DNA of 64,000 nucleotides, from assembly GCA_020796225.1 (NCBI GenBank), contig CM036767.1:27995253-28059252 (forward strand). The letters are read 5' to 3'. The position numbers were made by a program, and so were the translations under genes. The number at the start of each line of letters is the position of its first letter. The stretch's first letter is position 1. The notes under the pieces are model-generated. The model was not told the DNA's origin, did no database searches, and saw only the letters and a list, made by a program, of their open reading frames with translations. This document shows positions 33,839 through 44,835 of this stretch, piece by piece. The DNA comes from Arion vulgaris. Its lineage: Eukaryota > Mollusca > Gastropoda > Stylommatophora > Arionidae.

Positions 33839-34640
33839 GTTTATGCTTTAAGATATTTTCAAACTTTTTAACCTATATATACAACAACACTCGAAAGTCC
33901 CGGGTGTCCAAAAGGCGGATGTCCATCCGATTGGCTGAAATGGTTCTCTCTATTCAATGCGCTTCTGGTGCGTTAACGAACTAACAGTCCCCAATGTGTT
34001 TTTTAAACGCTCTTTATTGTTGTTTTTTTGTGGGAGAATGTTTCAACAGTAACAAGTGCTGTTTACATCACTATCGTTCCTTACACTAATATAGATTGGG
34101 GTAGTTTAATCCCAGTTTGGGCCTCTTTGCTCACTCACTGTTGGTCGTTTGGTCCAAATTCACCCCCCATCAACACTTTAAAGGGTGTGGGTTTTGGGGG
34201 GTCTTCAATTTAAAATTTTTAAATAAGATGGTCGATAGGTGGGATCTAAAGTTCTAACCATCTCATTAATTCATTTGGGAATTTTTAATGTTTTGTAAAC
34301 ATAACAAAGTTTTAAAGGGGGAGGGAGCAAAGAAGGAAATTATGTCTTTTTGTTACATTTCGTTAATGTTATTTTATCCTTTTCCCCCAACCAAATCACT
34401 GATAAAGGGCAAAAGGCGGCGGGAACCAAGATGGGGCCCCAGAGGTAGAGGTAGGGTGGGGGAAAATTTTAATAAAGTAATTAAGGAGGGGGCACCTAAC
34501 ATTTATTTTTAAAATTTTAGTAATAGTAGCAAGACTTGGGCTAGTAGGGCAAATAAAACCATTCAAGTAGGTGTGGTTTTTGGTGCTGTTGTAAGAGGAG
34601 AGGTGTGTGATTTGAACTCTTGTGAAAGACGCATGGTTTT
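33839..34640. other. H4 promoter and H4-H3 spacer, unit 4
   Basis: CCTATATATACAAC near 33871 keeps the H4 TATA box; ATTGG near 33930 is the CCAAT box. The rest is spacer with no gene seen. Confidence 0.62.
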
Positions 34641-34684
34641 GGTGCTGGTTCTAAAAAAGGGCCTTTTGATCTTTGAATATGGGT

Positions 34685-35044
34685 TTAGGCGCGCCTCCGC
34701 GGGTCGTCTGGCCAGCTGGGTGTCTTTTGCTTTTCCCCTTTGGGGGGATGGCACGGTTGGTGTCCCCAAACGAAACAGTGTTGCCGCTCCCGCAGGGGTC
34801 AGCTGAACTCTGGGAAACGCAGTCGGTCTTTAATTTTGGGGACCCGGGCCAAACGCTGGAATGGCGCTTCGGGTGGTACTCTGCTCTTTAACGACGGGTT
34901 TTGGAAGGGCGGTGCCGGGGCCCGTAACGATGGGGCTTCTTTTCCCCCGGTGGCTGGTGCCGATTTTTTTTGCGGCCGGGAGCCAGCTGTTTGCGTGGGG
35001 GCCTTTCCCCGGTAGATTTTCGGCAGTCTGCTTAGTACGAGCCA
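34685..35044 (-). CDS. H3: Histone H3, unit 4 (degraded)
   Basis: Start at 35042-35044 (MARTKQTA, then frame loss), stop at 34685-34687. The GKGPHANSW-type reading shows a one-base slip from [10 protein letters not shown]. About 50 bases are missing. Confidence 0.8.
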
Positions 35045-35155
35045 TCTTTGCTTTTTAAATTGTTTATGCCCAGGAAAAAAAAGCGTTTAAAAACGAGACG
35101 ATGGCGCACGCCGTTTGGGAAAAAAGTATTTGCTATCTTCTGATTGGCTGGGCTG
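35045..35155 (-). promoter_or_regulatory. H3 promoter, unit 4
   Basis: One clear CCAAT box (TCTGATTGGCTG near 35141); the other is GCCGTTTGGG near 35110. Confidence 0.62.
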
Positions 35156-35419
35156 GAACATCGAACAACAAACAAAAACAAAGAAAGACAGACATTTCAT
35201 GTAATATTAACTCATATGATGTTGCAGGAACTAGAGAAGGAAAAGGGAAAAAGGGAAAAACAAGAAAAAAAGGGCCCTCATTCATTCACTAGATCTATCT
35301 TATCCCAACTTTCCTATCCTTTCTATCTTCTTTTCAAAATCAATTAACTATAATTGCTCCTGGCCGCCTGTCCCCAAAAAAGACTGTCTGTTGATTATTG
35401 TTTTGTGTATTATATTATA

Positions 35420-35530
35420 TGTATTAAAGGGGAAGGACTTTTTTGTAAAAAACTTGTTTTTGTCCCACTTTATACAGGACCGAAATCCCGATTGGGAAAA
35501 AAATCTATTCCGTTCTGATTCTACTAAGAC
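35420..35530 (-). promoter_or_regulatory. Promoter-plus-stem-loop element, unit 4 (degraded)
   Basis: AAGGACTTTT hairpin half near 35435, ACTTTATA near 35467 and GATTGGG near 35490. Confidence 0.45.
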
Positions 35531-35689
35531 AGGGACAACCTATTATTTTTTTGTCTTGTCTTGGGGTCTGTAAGAAACTCCTTTAAACACGGTTGGCAAG
35601 TTTAAGAAATTTGGCACCGTGGAAAACTGGTGGTCCTGAAAATCAACGATCATTTTTGGGGCTTCTTTTTTCGTCACACTGCCCCCTAT

Positions 35690-36930
35690 TTCCCAGTGTC
35701 GGGTTTTTTGTTTTGTCTTGCGCTGTTCTGGTGGCTTGTGTGATTGTTATCTTTGCTCTTTCACAGGATTCTGATCGCCTCTAACCATCTTTTCCGTGGT
35801 CTTTCGCCTTCTTTCCCGATGTTCTTTGAGAAGACTCTGAATACTGTGGGTTTGGGCCCTTATTTTTTGTTTATCTATGAATTCAAGAGGTTTTTTTCCC
35901 CTTTTTTTCTTATGTGATGTTGGTGATTCTGCTGGGGATTCAAAACATTTATGTTTTTGGGTCTTTTCTTGTGTTTTGGTAACTTTTTGAGGCAATGCAT
36001 TTCACATGTAGTTATTTTTGTGACCGGGTTTTCTCAATGTCCATGTTTGGCTCTGGTAACACAAATAGGTATAAAAAAAACTGTTTTTAGCTGCCTGTGA
36101 AATTTTTGGGGCCTTAAAATGGGGCTAGCTGGAGGTTAAAATTTCTTTTTCTCATCTGCTTTTGTGAATATGCTTTAAAATTTGAATTTTTTCATTTGGT
36201 TTATTTTAGGCCATTGACATGGATGTCAGATTATTATTTTTCTTCCCATATTCATTATTTCTGTTTTAGGTTTTTGATTTTCATGTCATGTTTTTTCACA
36301 ATTTTGTTCAAGGGGGCAATTGATGTTTTAGATCTTTTCATTTTTATGTTCCCATACACTGATCAACTCAAACAGCAGTTCATTTATTTCATCATTTTCT
36401 GAATTTATTTAGTTATTTTATCCATATATGCAATAAAAAGTAGTGGTGAGAGGACACAACCTTTCCCAACACCTGATGTAATGGAGAAAAATCGGTCATT
36501 CCTTTTTTTTTCTTACTGTACTCTGGCATCTGCTGGGGCGCCATATTCTTCAAGGGCTTCCATGTTTCCCTGTTCTCTATCAAATGCCTTTTCTTGGTCT
36601 ATAAATATGTTGTTTACTTTGATTGTATTCAATTGTTTGTTCGTAGATCTGTCTTAGTGTAAATATTGCGTCTGTCATCTTACCCCCCCTAAACCCAAAC
36701 TGGCTATTGTTTAAATGGGGCTCTAATATATCTCTCCTCTGCTCTTGGCCCAATACTTTTTCAAACATTTTTATATCCAAAAGGGAAATATGTTTGACAC
36801 CCCTTTTTTCTCCTTTTTCTTATATTGGGGCTATAAAGCCCCTGCCAGTCATCTGGAGCCTCCCCCGGTTATGTCTTTGATATTACTGGTGATGCCTGTA
36901 AAAAATATATTCCGATGTAGGACCAAGAAG
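35690..36930 (-). mobile_element. LINE-C remnant, unit 4
   Basis: Same RTE-like remnant; SQFGFRGGK, DAIFTLRQIYEQTIEYNQSK are readable at 36580-36780, the best copy of this segment. Confidence 0.74.
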
Positions 36931-37140
36931 AAAAAAAAAACAATCCCCAACCATATGAACCATCATTTTAAGTAAAAAAAACAAGCTGTTGCCCTTTTTA
37001 AATTGTTCCCCTTTTTTTTTTTTTTCATCACAAACAATAAGAAACATCACAGAATAAAAATTATCATTCATCCAGGTAACTTGTAAAACAGTAAAACCCT
37101 TTTTGGGAAAAAAGAAATTGTTAATTGGGAATATGTAGGT

Positions 37141-37155
37141 TGTCCGAAAAGGACA
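37141..37155 (-). terminator. Histone 3' stem-loop of H2A, unit 5
   Basis: Minus strand TGTCCTTTTCGGACA, one stem base missing. Confidence 0.78.
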
Positions 37156-37185
37156 GTGATGATGGGTTGGTTGGTTTGGAGTAAT

Positions 37186-37534
37186 TTAGCTCTTGGGTGG
37201 CCTTTTGAGATTTCTTGGGGAGTAGCACGGCCTGGGTGTTGGGCAGGAAACCCCCTTGACGATGGGCACCGGGGCAAAACTTTTTCCTCTTCCCCTTGCG
37301 GATAACTGGAGATTTTGGGGGGTGATTCTGGTCTTTTTTATCTCTTGGCGTTGCCAGCCAACCGACACCTCAGCCAAGATATTCTAGAACTGCGGCTAAA
37401 GGGACTGGGGACACCAAACCCCTTCAGCGGTTTCCCTTTCTCGGGAAAATGGATACGACCAACGGGCTGGAGTCCCGGGCCCCGGATGAGCGGATTTTGG
37501 GCTTTCCCTTTAATTTTCCGCCTTTCCAGTCCGG
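37186..37534 (-). CDS. H2A: Histone H2A, unit 5 (degraded)
   Basis: Stop at 37186-37188 after damaged ATGKS-type coding; the KSQKA region is readable near 37210 and GRIHR near 37455. ATG lost near 37534. Quality improves sharply just beyond, at about 37.6 kb. Confidence 0.8.
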
Positions 37535-37761
37535 AGTTAATAGTTAGTTACTGGGGTTAAATAAAACCCAAAAAGACTACAAACGTTGAATATGAAAAAA
37601 ACACACGCAGAGTACTTGCCTTAAATACTTCCCAACTTTGCGCGAAGCCGAGACGCGATTGGCCAAAACGGTAGTAACTAGCGAGCCTGCCGATTGGCTA
37701 GAATCTTTTCGTCCTCGCCGTTTTTACCACTGCTGTCATATATAAACAGTTGAGCGGGTCC
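37535..37761. promoter_or_regulatory. Divergent H2A/H2B promoter, unit 5
   Basis: Clean copy of the promoter: H2A TATA (CTTAAATA) near 37620, two ATTGG boxes near 37659 and 37694, H2B TATATAAA near 37739. LINE-B begins about 30 bp after the H2B TATA box, so it lies close to the expected H2B start site and within the H2B transcript. Confidence 0.85.
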
Positions 37762-37772
37762 GTCGACATCAA
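37762..37772 (+). repeat. Target site GTCGACATCAA, first copy
   Basis: Left boundary of the first tandem LINE-B. The same 11 bases recur at 40600-40610 and 43962-43972 and in the uninterrupted leader at 598-608. Confidence 0.88.
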
Positions 37773-38099
37773 AAAGAACTCAGGCTCAACTACTGGGCTA
37801 AGATGGGCAATGACACACAACACCCAGCACACGCAGCATACCAACACAGAAGACAGTGCAGAAGAAAAGTCTCTATCGCACAATACAGAACAGCGGGGTG
37901 GAAAACACAAATTGAGCTGGCGCAGTACCCTCCTCAGAAACTAGTGAATAAAGAAAACTGCATACAGCAGTAATCCCACCATGGGAGCTCATCACACCAC
38001 AAACAGACACTTTTTTAACATCCAAAGGGAAAAGGCACAGAACCATGGAAACTAAAGTCCACTGCCAACAAATACATCAAACAACACGCTGAAAACGAT

Positions 38100-38922
38100 G
38101 TCCAGATCTTCACAGACGGATCCAAGGGGACGGACGAACAACTGGGTATGGGGATTGTTATACCCAAATGGGGAATAAAACAATGCTATAGACTGCCAAA
38201 TCACACATCAGTATTCACGGCAGAGCTAACGGCTATTCTGAAAGCACTGGAAATTGCTACAGAATACTCCCCAGAAGATCACGGTCCTCCAGACTATTAT
38301 CCGCTGTACAGACCATATTAAATCCATGATGGCCAAAGACCGGACATCGTAGAAGCAATACTACATACACACAAGACTAAACCATATGGGATTTCACATT
38401 AACATCATGTGGATTCCATCACATGTTGGCATAGTTGGAAATGAACAAGCAGACAAAGAAGCAAATAAAGGTAGAAGCAGCTCAAGAAAAATCAAGATGG
38501 GTTTGGGACCAGGGGAGATCAAGAGCATAATAACCAACACAATAAACAATGACTGGACAGAGGCCTGGAACTCCAGCTCAAAGGGTAGACTCGCACATGC
38601 CTTACTGAAAACCCCAGCAAGAAAGAGCCAAATCCAGGATGAGCTAAAAATCCCTGTAAACAGAAAACTGCTACGTCTGAAACTGGGCAAAGGAATTTTT
38701 AGCCTGCTGGAACCTATATGCGAGCACTGCGAGGAGGAAAACACAGTAGAACACTTCTTACTACACTGCCAGAAATATCAGCAACACAGAACACAACTAG
38801 AGCAACACTTTAAAGACAGAAATATACAATGGCATATAGGACATATGCTGGGACATGACGCCCCTCGAGAAACACAACAGCTGGTCAAACAATACATAAC
38901 AAGATCCAAGCATGAAATATAA
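38100..38922 (+). pseudogene. LINE-B RNase H and C-terminal zinc domain (copy A)
   Basis: RNase H removes the RNA strand after reverse transcription in I-type LINEs. IFTDGSKG near 38108 holds the first catalytic Asp; FTAELTAILKALE near 38215 the Glu; the TDS motif region near 38290 is damaged; IPSHVGIVGNEQADKEAN near 38413 holds the last Asp. From 38386 the frame is open for 178 aa to 38922. It includes the zinc motif CEHCEEENTVEHFLLHC near 38718. The upstream part is frame-broken, and the element lacks its 5' half. Confidence 0.82.
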
Positions 38923-39511
38923 AACATCACACAAGCCAGATCAACACAAAATGCCCTTATCAGGGCAGCACCCAGACAGACACAAAATGCCATTTTCAGG
39001 CCGAGAACACAGACCAACGTCCCTCAAGAAACCCTGAAGATGGTCAGTAAAGAACAAGTTAGGACAAGACAACTACAAGAGGCTCCCCATCTCCACCATT
39101 ACAAGAGACAAACAACTAGGTGATCGGTCCTTATCAGGGCCAGGAGTGCTCTCAGCCAGATCATACCACACTGGGAAACTAGACAAAGACTTAGAGAGGG
39201 AGAGGGAGGAGTATGGGTCAAAATCTGGTTGGGGAGGGCTCTTGGGGTTTGGAGGAGGGGATGGGTGTGGTTGGGAGAATGGGGCATTTGGGTGGGTTAG
39301 GGGTACCGGGTGGGAAGGGGAGGCAGGGGTACCGGGTGGGAAGGGTATTGGAGGGTGGTTTAGGAATATAAAGTTTTCTAAGTGATTAAAAACCAAAATA
39401 GTTAGAATAGAAGCACTGGTCTTAGTCTATTATAAAAACACTGCCACCAATTACTAGATCACATCTCTGTAGACCGCCAGCCAGGATCCGACATGACAAC
39501 GCCAGCTAGAC
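38923..39511 (+). other. LINE-B 3' UTR with two histone-like hairpins and a G-rich block
   Basis: TGCCCTTATCAGGGCA at 38952-38967 and GGTCCTTATCAGGGCC at 39126-39141 each form a 6-bp stem with a TATC loop. Both are kept in copy B at 42673-42688 and 42850-42865. From 39195 to 39360 the strand is very G-rich with repeated GGTACCGGGTGGGAAGGG, able in principle to form G-quadruplexes. Confidence 0.75.
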
Positions 39512-40430
39512 AAGATACACAGACCAAGACAAAATGTCCTTATTAGGACAAGCAGACCAAGACCAAATGTTCTTATTAGGACAAGCAGACCAAGACCAAA
39601 TGTCCTTATTAGGACAAGCAGACCAAGACCAAATGTCCTTATTAGAACAAACAGACCAAGACCAAATGTCCTTATTAGGACAAACAGACCAAGACCAAAT
39701 GTCCATGTAGGACAAACTGACCAAGACCAAATGTCCTTATTAGGACAAGCAGACCAAGACCAAATGTTCTTATTAGGACAAGCAGACACTAAGACCAAAT
39801 GTCCTTATTAGGACAAACAGACCAAGACCAAATGTCCTTATTAGGACAAACAGACCAAATGTCCTTATTGGGACAAACAGACCAAGACCAAATGCCCTTA
39901 TTAGGACAAGCAGACCAAAACCAAATGTCCTTATGTGGACAAACAGACCAAGACCAAATGTCCTTATTAGGACAAACAGACCAACACCAAATGTCCTTAT
40001 TAGGACAAACAGACCAAGACCAAATGTCCTTATTAGGACAAACAGACCAAGACCAACTGTCCTTATTAGGACAAACTGACCAAAACCAAATGTCCTTATT
40101 AGGACAAACAGACCAAGACCAAATGTCCTTATTAGGACAAACAGACCAAGACCAACTGTCCTTATTAGGACAAACTGACCAAGACCAAATGTCCTTATTA
40201 GGACAACAGACCAAATGTCCTTATTAGGACAAACAGACCAAGAACAAATGTCCTTATTAGGACAAACTGACCAAGACCAAATGTCCTTATTAGGACAAAC
40301 AGACCAAGCCCAAATGTCCTTATTAGGACAAACTGACCAAGACCAAATGTCCTTATTAGGACAAACTGACCTAAGACCAAAATGTCCTTATTAGGACAAA
40401 CAGACCAAGACCAAATGTCCTTATTAAGAC
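39512..40430 (+). repeat. 33-bp tandem repeat array of LINE-B copy A, histone-like hairpins
   Basis: About 27 direct repeats. Each monomer has TGTCCTTATTAGGACA (6-bp perfect stem, TATT loop) and 17 bases of A/C-rich spacer ending CCAAA directly before the next stem. Variation is mostly AGCAGACC for ACAGACC or ACTGACC and single-base changes. As 33 is a multiple of three, frames stay open through it on both strands. No unique spacers, so it is not CRISPR. Confidence 0.95.
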
Positions 40431-40599
40431 ATTCTAGCAGATAAAACACAGTCCACACCAGGACAAGTCCCAGGCCACATGGCCACACCAAGAAAAAAGG
40501 CCAATACGCCCTGATATAACCAAAAAGACATATGTCTTAGGTTGAAAGGGCGTGCCTCGGCCACATAGAGGCTTAACCCACCACCAAACAAACAAACAA

Positions 40600-40610
40600 G
40601 TCGACATCAA
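40600..40610 (+). repeat. Target site GTCGACATCAA, second copy
   Basis: Lies exactly between the (CAAA)n tail of copy A and the start of copy B. Confidence 0.88.
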
Positions 40611-40649
40611 GCACCCTAGACCAGCTTATCAAACTTGAACACGAGGTAA

Positions 40650-41480
40650 AAGCCGGGTTCGACAAGAAAGAAAAAACTCTTGCTGTTTTCCTGGATGTGG
40701 CCAGAGCATATGATGAATGCTGGAGAGAAGGTGCACTCTATAAAATCAGAAAAATGGGCATAACAGGAAGGGCTTACAGATACATACAAAACTTCATGCA
40801 GGACAGATACTTCACAGTCACAATAAATAACGAAACATCATCAACACACGAACAAGAAAATGGCATCCCCCAGGGATCTGTAATATCACCACAATTTTAC
40901 GATAATGGTAAATGACTTGGGGATGAATTTGAACATGAAAACAAGTCTTTCCCAGTTTGCAGATGATGCAGCAATATGGCAAACGGGCAGAAACACAAAT
41001 TACTTAATAAGGGGGGTTCAAAGACAGTTAGATAAAGTAATTAAATGGATGGGGAAGTGGGGCTTTAAAATTAATACAACAAAAACAGTAGGGATAATCT
41101 TTAGTAGGGCAATCAGGAAGAAAGCTGACATCAAAATCAATGGGAAAAAATACAAATCAACAAAAGCACTAGGTTCCTAGGCTTGATATTAGATCAAGGC
41201 CTTAGGTGGCATGAGCACATTGCCTACCAAACCAATAGATGTCGGGGCATGCTTAACATGCATCGATATATCAAGGGTAATGGATGAGAGCCTCAACCAA
41301 CACAATGATTACCTTCTACAGGCGTTTATCAGAGGAAAATTGACTACGCTAGTATGTGTACGAGTCAACGGCACCAACCAACCAAAGCCAACTGATAGTA
41401 TTCAAGCAGAGCCCTGGCTACTATAGCAGGGCCATGAAGGATCTCCTCGAAGCCGTAGAAGTAGCCTTAGGTGTTATCCC
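40650..41480 (+). pseudogene. LINE-B reverse transcriptase (copy B), partial
   Basis: RT motifs in order: LAVFLDVARAYDECW near 40680 with the first catalytic Asp, MGITGRAYRYIQNFMQDRYF near 40755, ENGIPQGSVISP near 40857, FADDAAIW near 40960 (the catalytic Asp pair) and FKINTTKTVGIIFSR near 41065. Frames change at about 40890 and 41180. The N-terminal third of the domain is missing through 5' truncation. Confidence 0.82.
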
Positions 41481-41819
41481 ACTTGGCCTAAGAAGAAAAG
41501 AACTCGAGCTCAACTCGGGCTAAGATGGGCAATGACACACAACACCCAGCACACGCAGCATACCAACACAGAAGACAGTGCAGAAGAAAAGTCTCTATCG
41601 CACAATACAGAACAGCAGGTGGAAAACCCAAATTGAGCTGGCCAGGTACCCTCCTCAGAAACTAGTGAATAAAAGAAAACTGCATACAGCATAATCCCAC
41701 CATGGGAGCTCATCACACCACAAACAGACACTTTTTTAACATCCAAAGGGAAAAAAAGGAAGCACAGAACCATGGAAACTAAAGTCCACTGCCAACAAAT
41801 ACATCAAACACCGCTGAAA

Positions 41820-42640
41820 ACGATGTCCAGATCTTCACAGACGGATCCAAGGGGACGGACGAACAACTAGGTAGGGGAGTTGTTATACCCAAATGGGAAT
41901 AAACAATGCTATAGACTGCCAAATCACACATCAGTATTCACGGCAGAGCTAACGGCTATTCTGAAAGCACTGGAAATTGCTACAGAATACCCCCCCCCAG
42001 AAGATCACGGTCCTCACAGACTCATTATCCGCTGTGCAGACCATATTAAATCACCATGATGGCCAAAGACCGGACATCGTAGAAGCAATACTACATACAC
42101 ACACAAGACTACACCATATGGGATTTCACATTAACATCATGTGGATTCCATCACATGTTGGCATATTTGGGAAATGAACAAGCAGACAAAAGCAAATAAA
42201 GGTAGAAAGCAGCTCAGAAAAATCAAGATGGGTTTGGGACCAGGAGATCAAGAGCATAATAACCAACACAATAAACAATGACTGGACAGAGGCCTGGAAC
42301 TCCAGCTCAAAGGGTAGACTCGCACATGCCTTACTGAAACCCAGCAGAAGAGCCAAATCCAGGATGAGCTAAAATCCTGTAAACAGAAAACTGCTACAAG
42401 TCTGAAACTGGGCAAAGGAATTTTAGCCTGCTGGAACCCATATGCGAGCACTGCGAGGAGGAAAACACAGTAGAACACTTCTTACTACACTGCCAGAAAT
42501 ATCAGCAACACAGAACACAACTAGAGCAACACTTTAAAGACAGAAATATACAATGGCATATAGGACATATTCTGGGACATGACGCCCCTCGAGAAACACA
42601 ACAGCTGGTCAAACAATACATAACAAGATCAAGCATGAAA
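41820..42640 (+). pseudogene. LINE-B RNase H and zinc domain (copy B)
   Basis: IFTDGSKG near 41832, the AELTAILKALEIATEY region near 41945, VLTDSLSAVQTILNHHDG near 42010 (the clearer copy of this motif), IPSHVGI near 42150 and CEHCEEENTVEHF near 42440. Several indels split it into frames, though copy A is open across the end. Confidence 0.8.
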
Positions 42641-43249
42641 TATAAAACATCACACAAGCCAGATCACACAAATGCCCTTATCAGGGCAGCACCCGAACAG
42701 ACACAAAAATGCCATTTTCAGGGCCGAGAACACAGACCAACGTCCCTCAAGAAACCCTGAAGATGGTCAGTAAAGAACAAGTTAGGACAAGACAACTACA
42801 AGAGGCTCCCCATCTCCACCATTACAAGAGACAAACAACTGGTGATCCCGGTCCTTATCAGGGCCAGGTGCTTCTCAGCGCCAGATCATACCACACTGGA
42901 AACTAGACAAAGACTTAGAGGGAGAGGGAGGAGTATGGGTCAAAATCTGGTTGGGGAGGGCTCTTAGGGGTTTGGAGGGGGGGGATGGGTGTGGTTGGGA
43001 GAATGGGGCATTTGGGTGGGTTAGGGGTACCGGGTGGGAAGGGGGAGGTACCGGAGTGGGAAGGGTATTGGAGGGGGTTTAGGAATATAAATAGTTTTCT
43101 AGTAGTTAAAAACCAAAATAGTTAGAATAGAAGCACTGGTCTTAGTCTATTATAAAAACATCACCAATTACTAGATCACATCTCTATGTAGACCGCCAGC
43201 CAGGATCCGACATGACAACGCCAGCTAGACAAGATACACAGACCAAGAC

Positions 43250-43795
43250 AAAATGTCCTTATTAGGACAAACTGACCAAGACCAAATGTCCTTATTAGGA
43301 CAAGCAGACCAAGACCAAATGTTCTTATTAGGACAAGCAGACCAAGACCAAATGTCCTTATTAGGACAAGCAGACCAAGACCAAATGTCCTTATTAGGAC
43401 AAACAGACCAAGACCAAATGTCCTTATTAGGACAAACTGACCAAGACCAAATGTCCTTATTAGGACAAACAGACCAAGACCAAATGTCCTTATTAGGACA
43501 AGCAGACCAAGACCAAATGTCCTTATTAGGACAAACAGACCAAGACCAAATGTCCTTATTAGGGCAAACAGACCAAGACCAAATGTCCTTATTAGGACAA
43601 ACAGACCAAGACCAAAGGTCCTTATTAGGACAAACAGACCAAGACCAAATGTCCCTTTTTAGGACAAGCAGACCAAAACCAAATGTCCTTATTAGGACAA
43701 ACAGACCAAATGTCCTTATTAGGACAAACTGACCAAAACCAAATGTCCTTATTAGGACAAACAGACCAAGACCAAATGTCCTTATTAAGACAATC
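43250..43795 (+). repeat. 33-bp tandem repeat array of LINE-B copy B
   Basis: About 16 monomers of the same hairpin repeat as at 39512. The shorter array shows copy number varies between insertions. Confidence 0.95.
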
Positions 43796-43961
43796 ACAGA
43801 TAAAAACACAGTCCACACCAGGACAAGTCCCAGGCCACATGGCCACACCAGGAAAAAAGGCCAATACGCCCTGATATAACCAAAAAAAGACATATGTCTT
43901 AGGTTGAAAGGGGCGTGCCTCGGCCCATGAAGCAACCACCACCCAAAAAAACAAACAAACA

Positions 43962-43972
43962 GTCGACATCAA
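43962..43972 (+). repeat. Target site GTCGACATCAA, third copy
   Basis: Right boundary of the LINE-B pair; here it continues into the normal H2B leader with (CAAA)n and the second GTCGACAT. Confidence 0.88.
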
Positions 43973-44013
43973 ACAAACAAACAAAACGTCGACATTTTCC
44001 GTCTGATCATAAA

Positions 44014-44382
<369 letters not shown>

Positions 44383-44408
44383 AATCCTTTCAACAACAAC
44401 ACACTACC

Positions 44409-44424
44409 GGCCCTTTTCAGGGCC
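44409..44424 (+). terminator. Histone 3' stem-loop of H2B, unit 5
   Basis: GGCCCTTTTCAGGGCC: perfect canonical hairpin. CAAGAGTT at 44463-44470 is the likely U7 snRNA target. Confidence 0.95.
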
Positions 44425-44835
44425 TCTGCAATATTCCCTATTAACAATAATTACGTCTTGCGCAAGAGTTGATAACATGCACACATTCAATGTTATTTAG
44501 ATGTTACATACATAAAAGACGAGTTACGCTCATAAAGGGAACAGTTCCGACACACACCCAAAAAAAACCCCCCCACTAGAAGTCAAAAGACAGTGGAAGG
44601 TAGGTGCCTTCAAAGTGGCTTATTGATTTTTTTTTTAAAAAAGACATACAAAATAAGTTGTTCGTTCCTCTTCCACCCAAACGTATCGAAGATTAGTCGC
44701 CAGTGCAAGGGCGGCTCTTGATATGTCACTAAAATATTCAAAACAAACTAAAGCAGTAAAACTAAATACTAAAGAAGAAACCGCTTTCGCATAACGAAAG
44801 TGAATATTCAAAAGAAAGAAAGAAGAAGAAAAAAT

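Larger units (their letters stand above)
37773..40599 (+). mobile_element. LINE-B copy A (5'-truncated), I/Nimb-like
   Basis: Begins inside the reverse transcriptase-RNase H region at a point that matches about 41500 of copy B, so it is about 890 bp shorter at the 5' end. It contains RNase H, a C-terminal zinc motif, a 3' UTR with histone-like hairpins and a G-rich block, a 33-bp repeat array of about 27 units, and a (CAAA)n tail. It is flanked by GTCGACATCAA on both sides. Sequence is clean here. Confidence 0.87.
40611..43961 (+). mobile_element. LINE-B copy B (5'-truncated, longest)
   Basis: Starts inside the reverse transcriptase domain at the same internal point as the unit 4 copy. It continues through RNase H, zinc motif (near 42445), 3' UTR hairpins, a G-rich block near 42950-43080, an array of about 16 monomers and a (CAAA)n tail ending at 43961. 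The domain set and motifs fit the I superfamily (Nimb/I). No ORF1 or endonuclease is present in any copy in this window, so no copy here could move by itself. Confidence 0.87.

Noticed and set aside
39512..40430. CRISPR-like array
   Set aside because: Direct repeats are head to tail with no unique spacers, in a eukaryotic LINE 3' UTR, with no cas genes. It is a plain tandem repeat.
43225..43935. Long minus-strand repeat ORF (236 aa) as a protein
   Set aside because: It follows only from the 33-bp period being a multiple of three; it is antisense to LINE-B, has no domain, and the plus strand is open as well.
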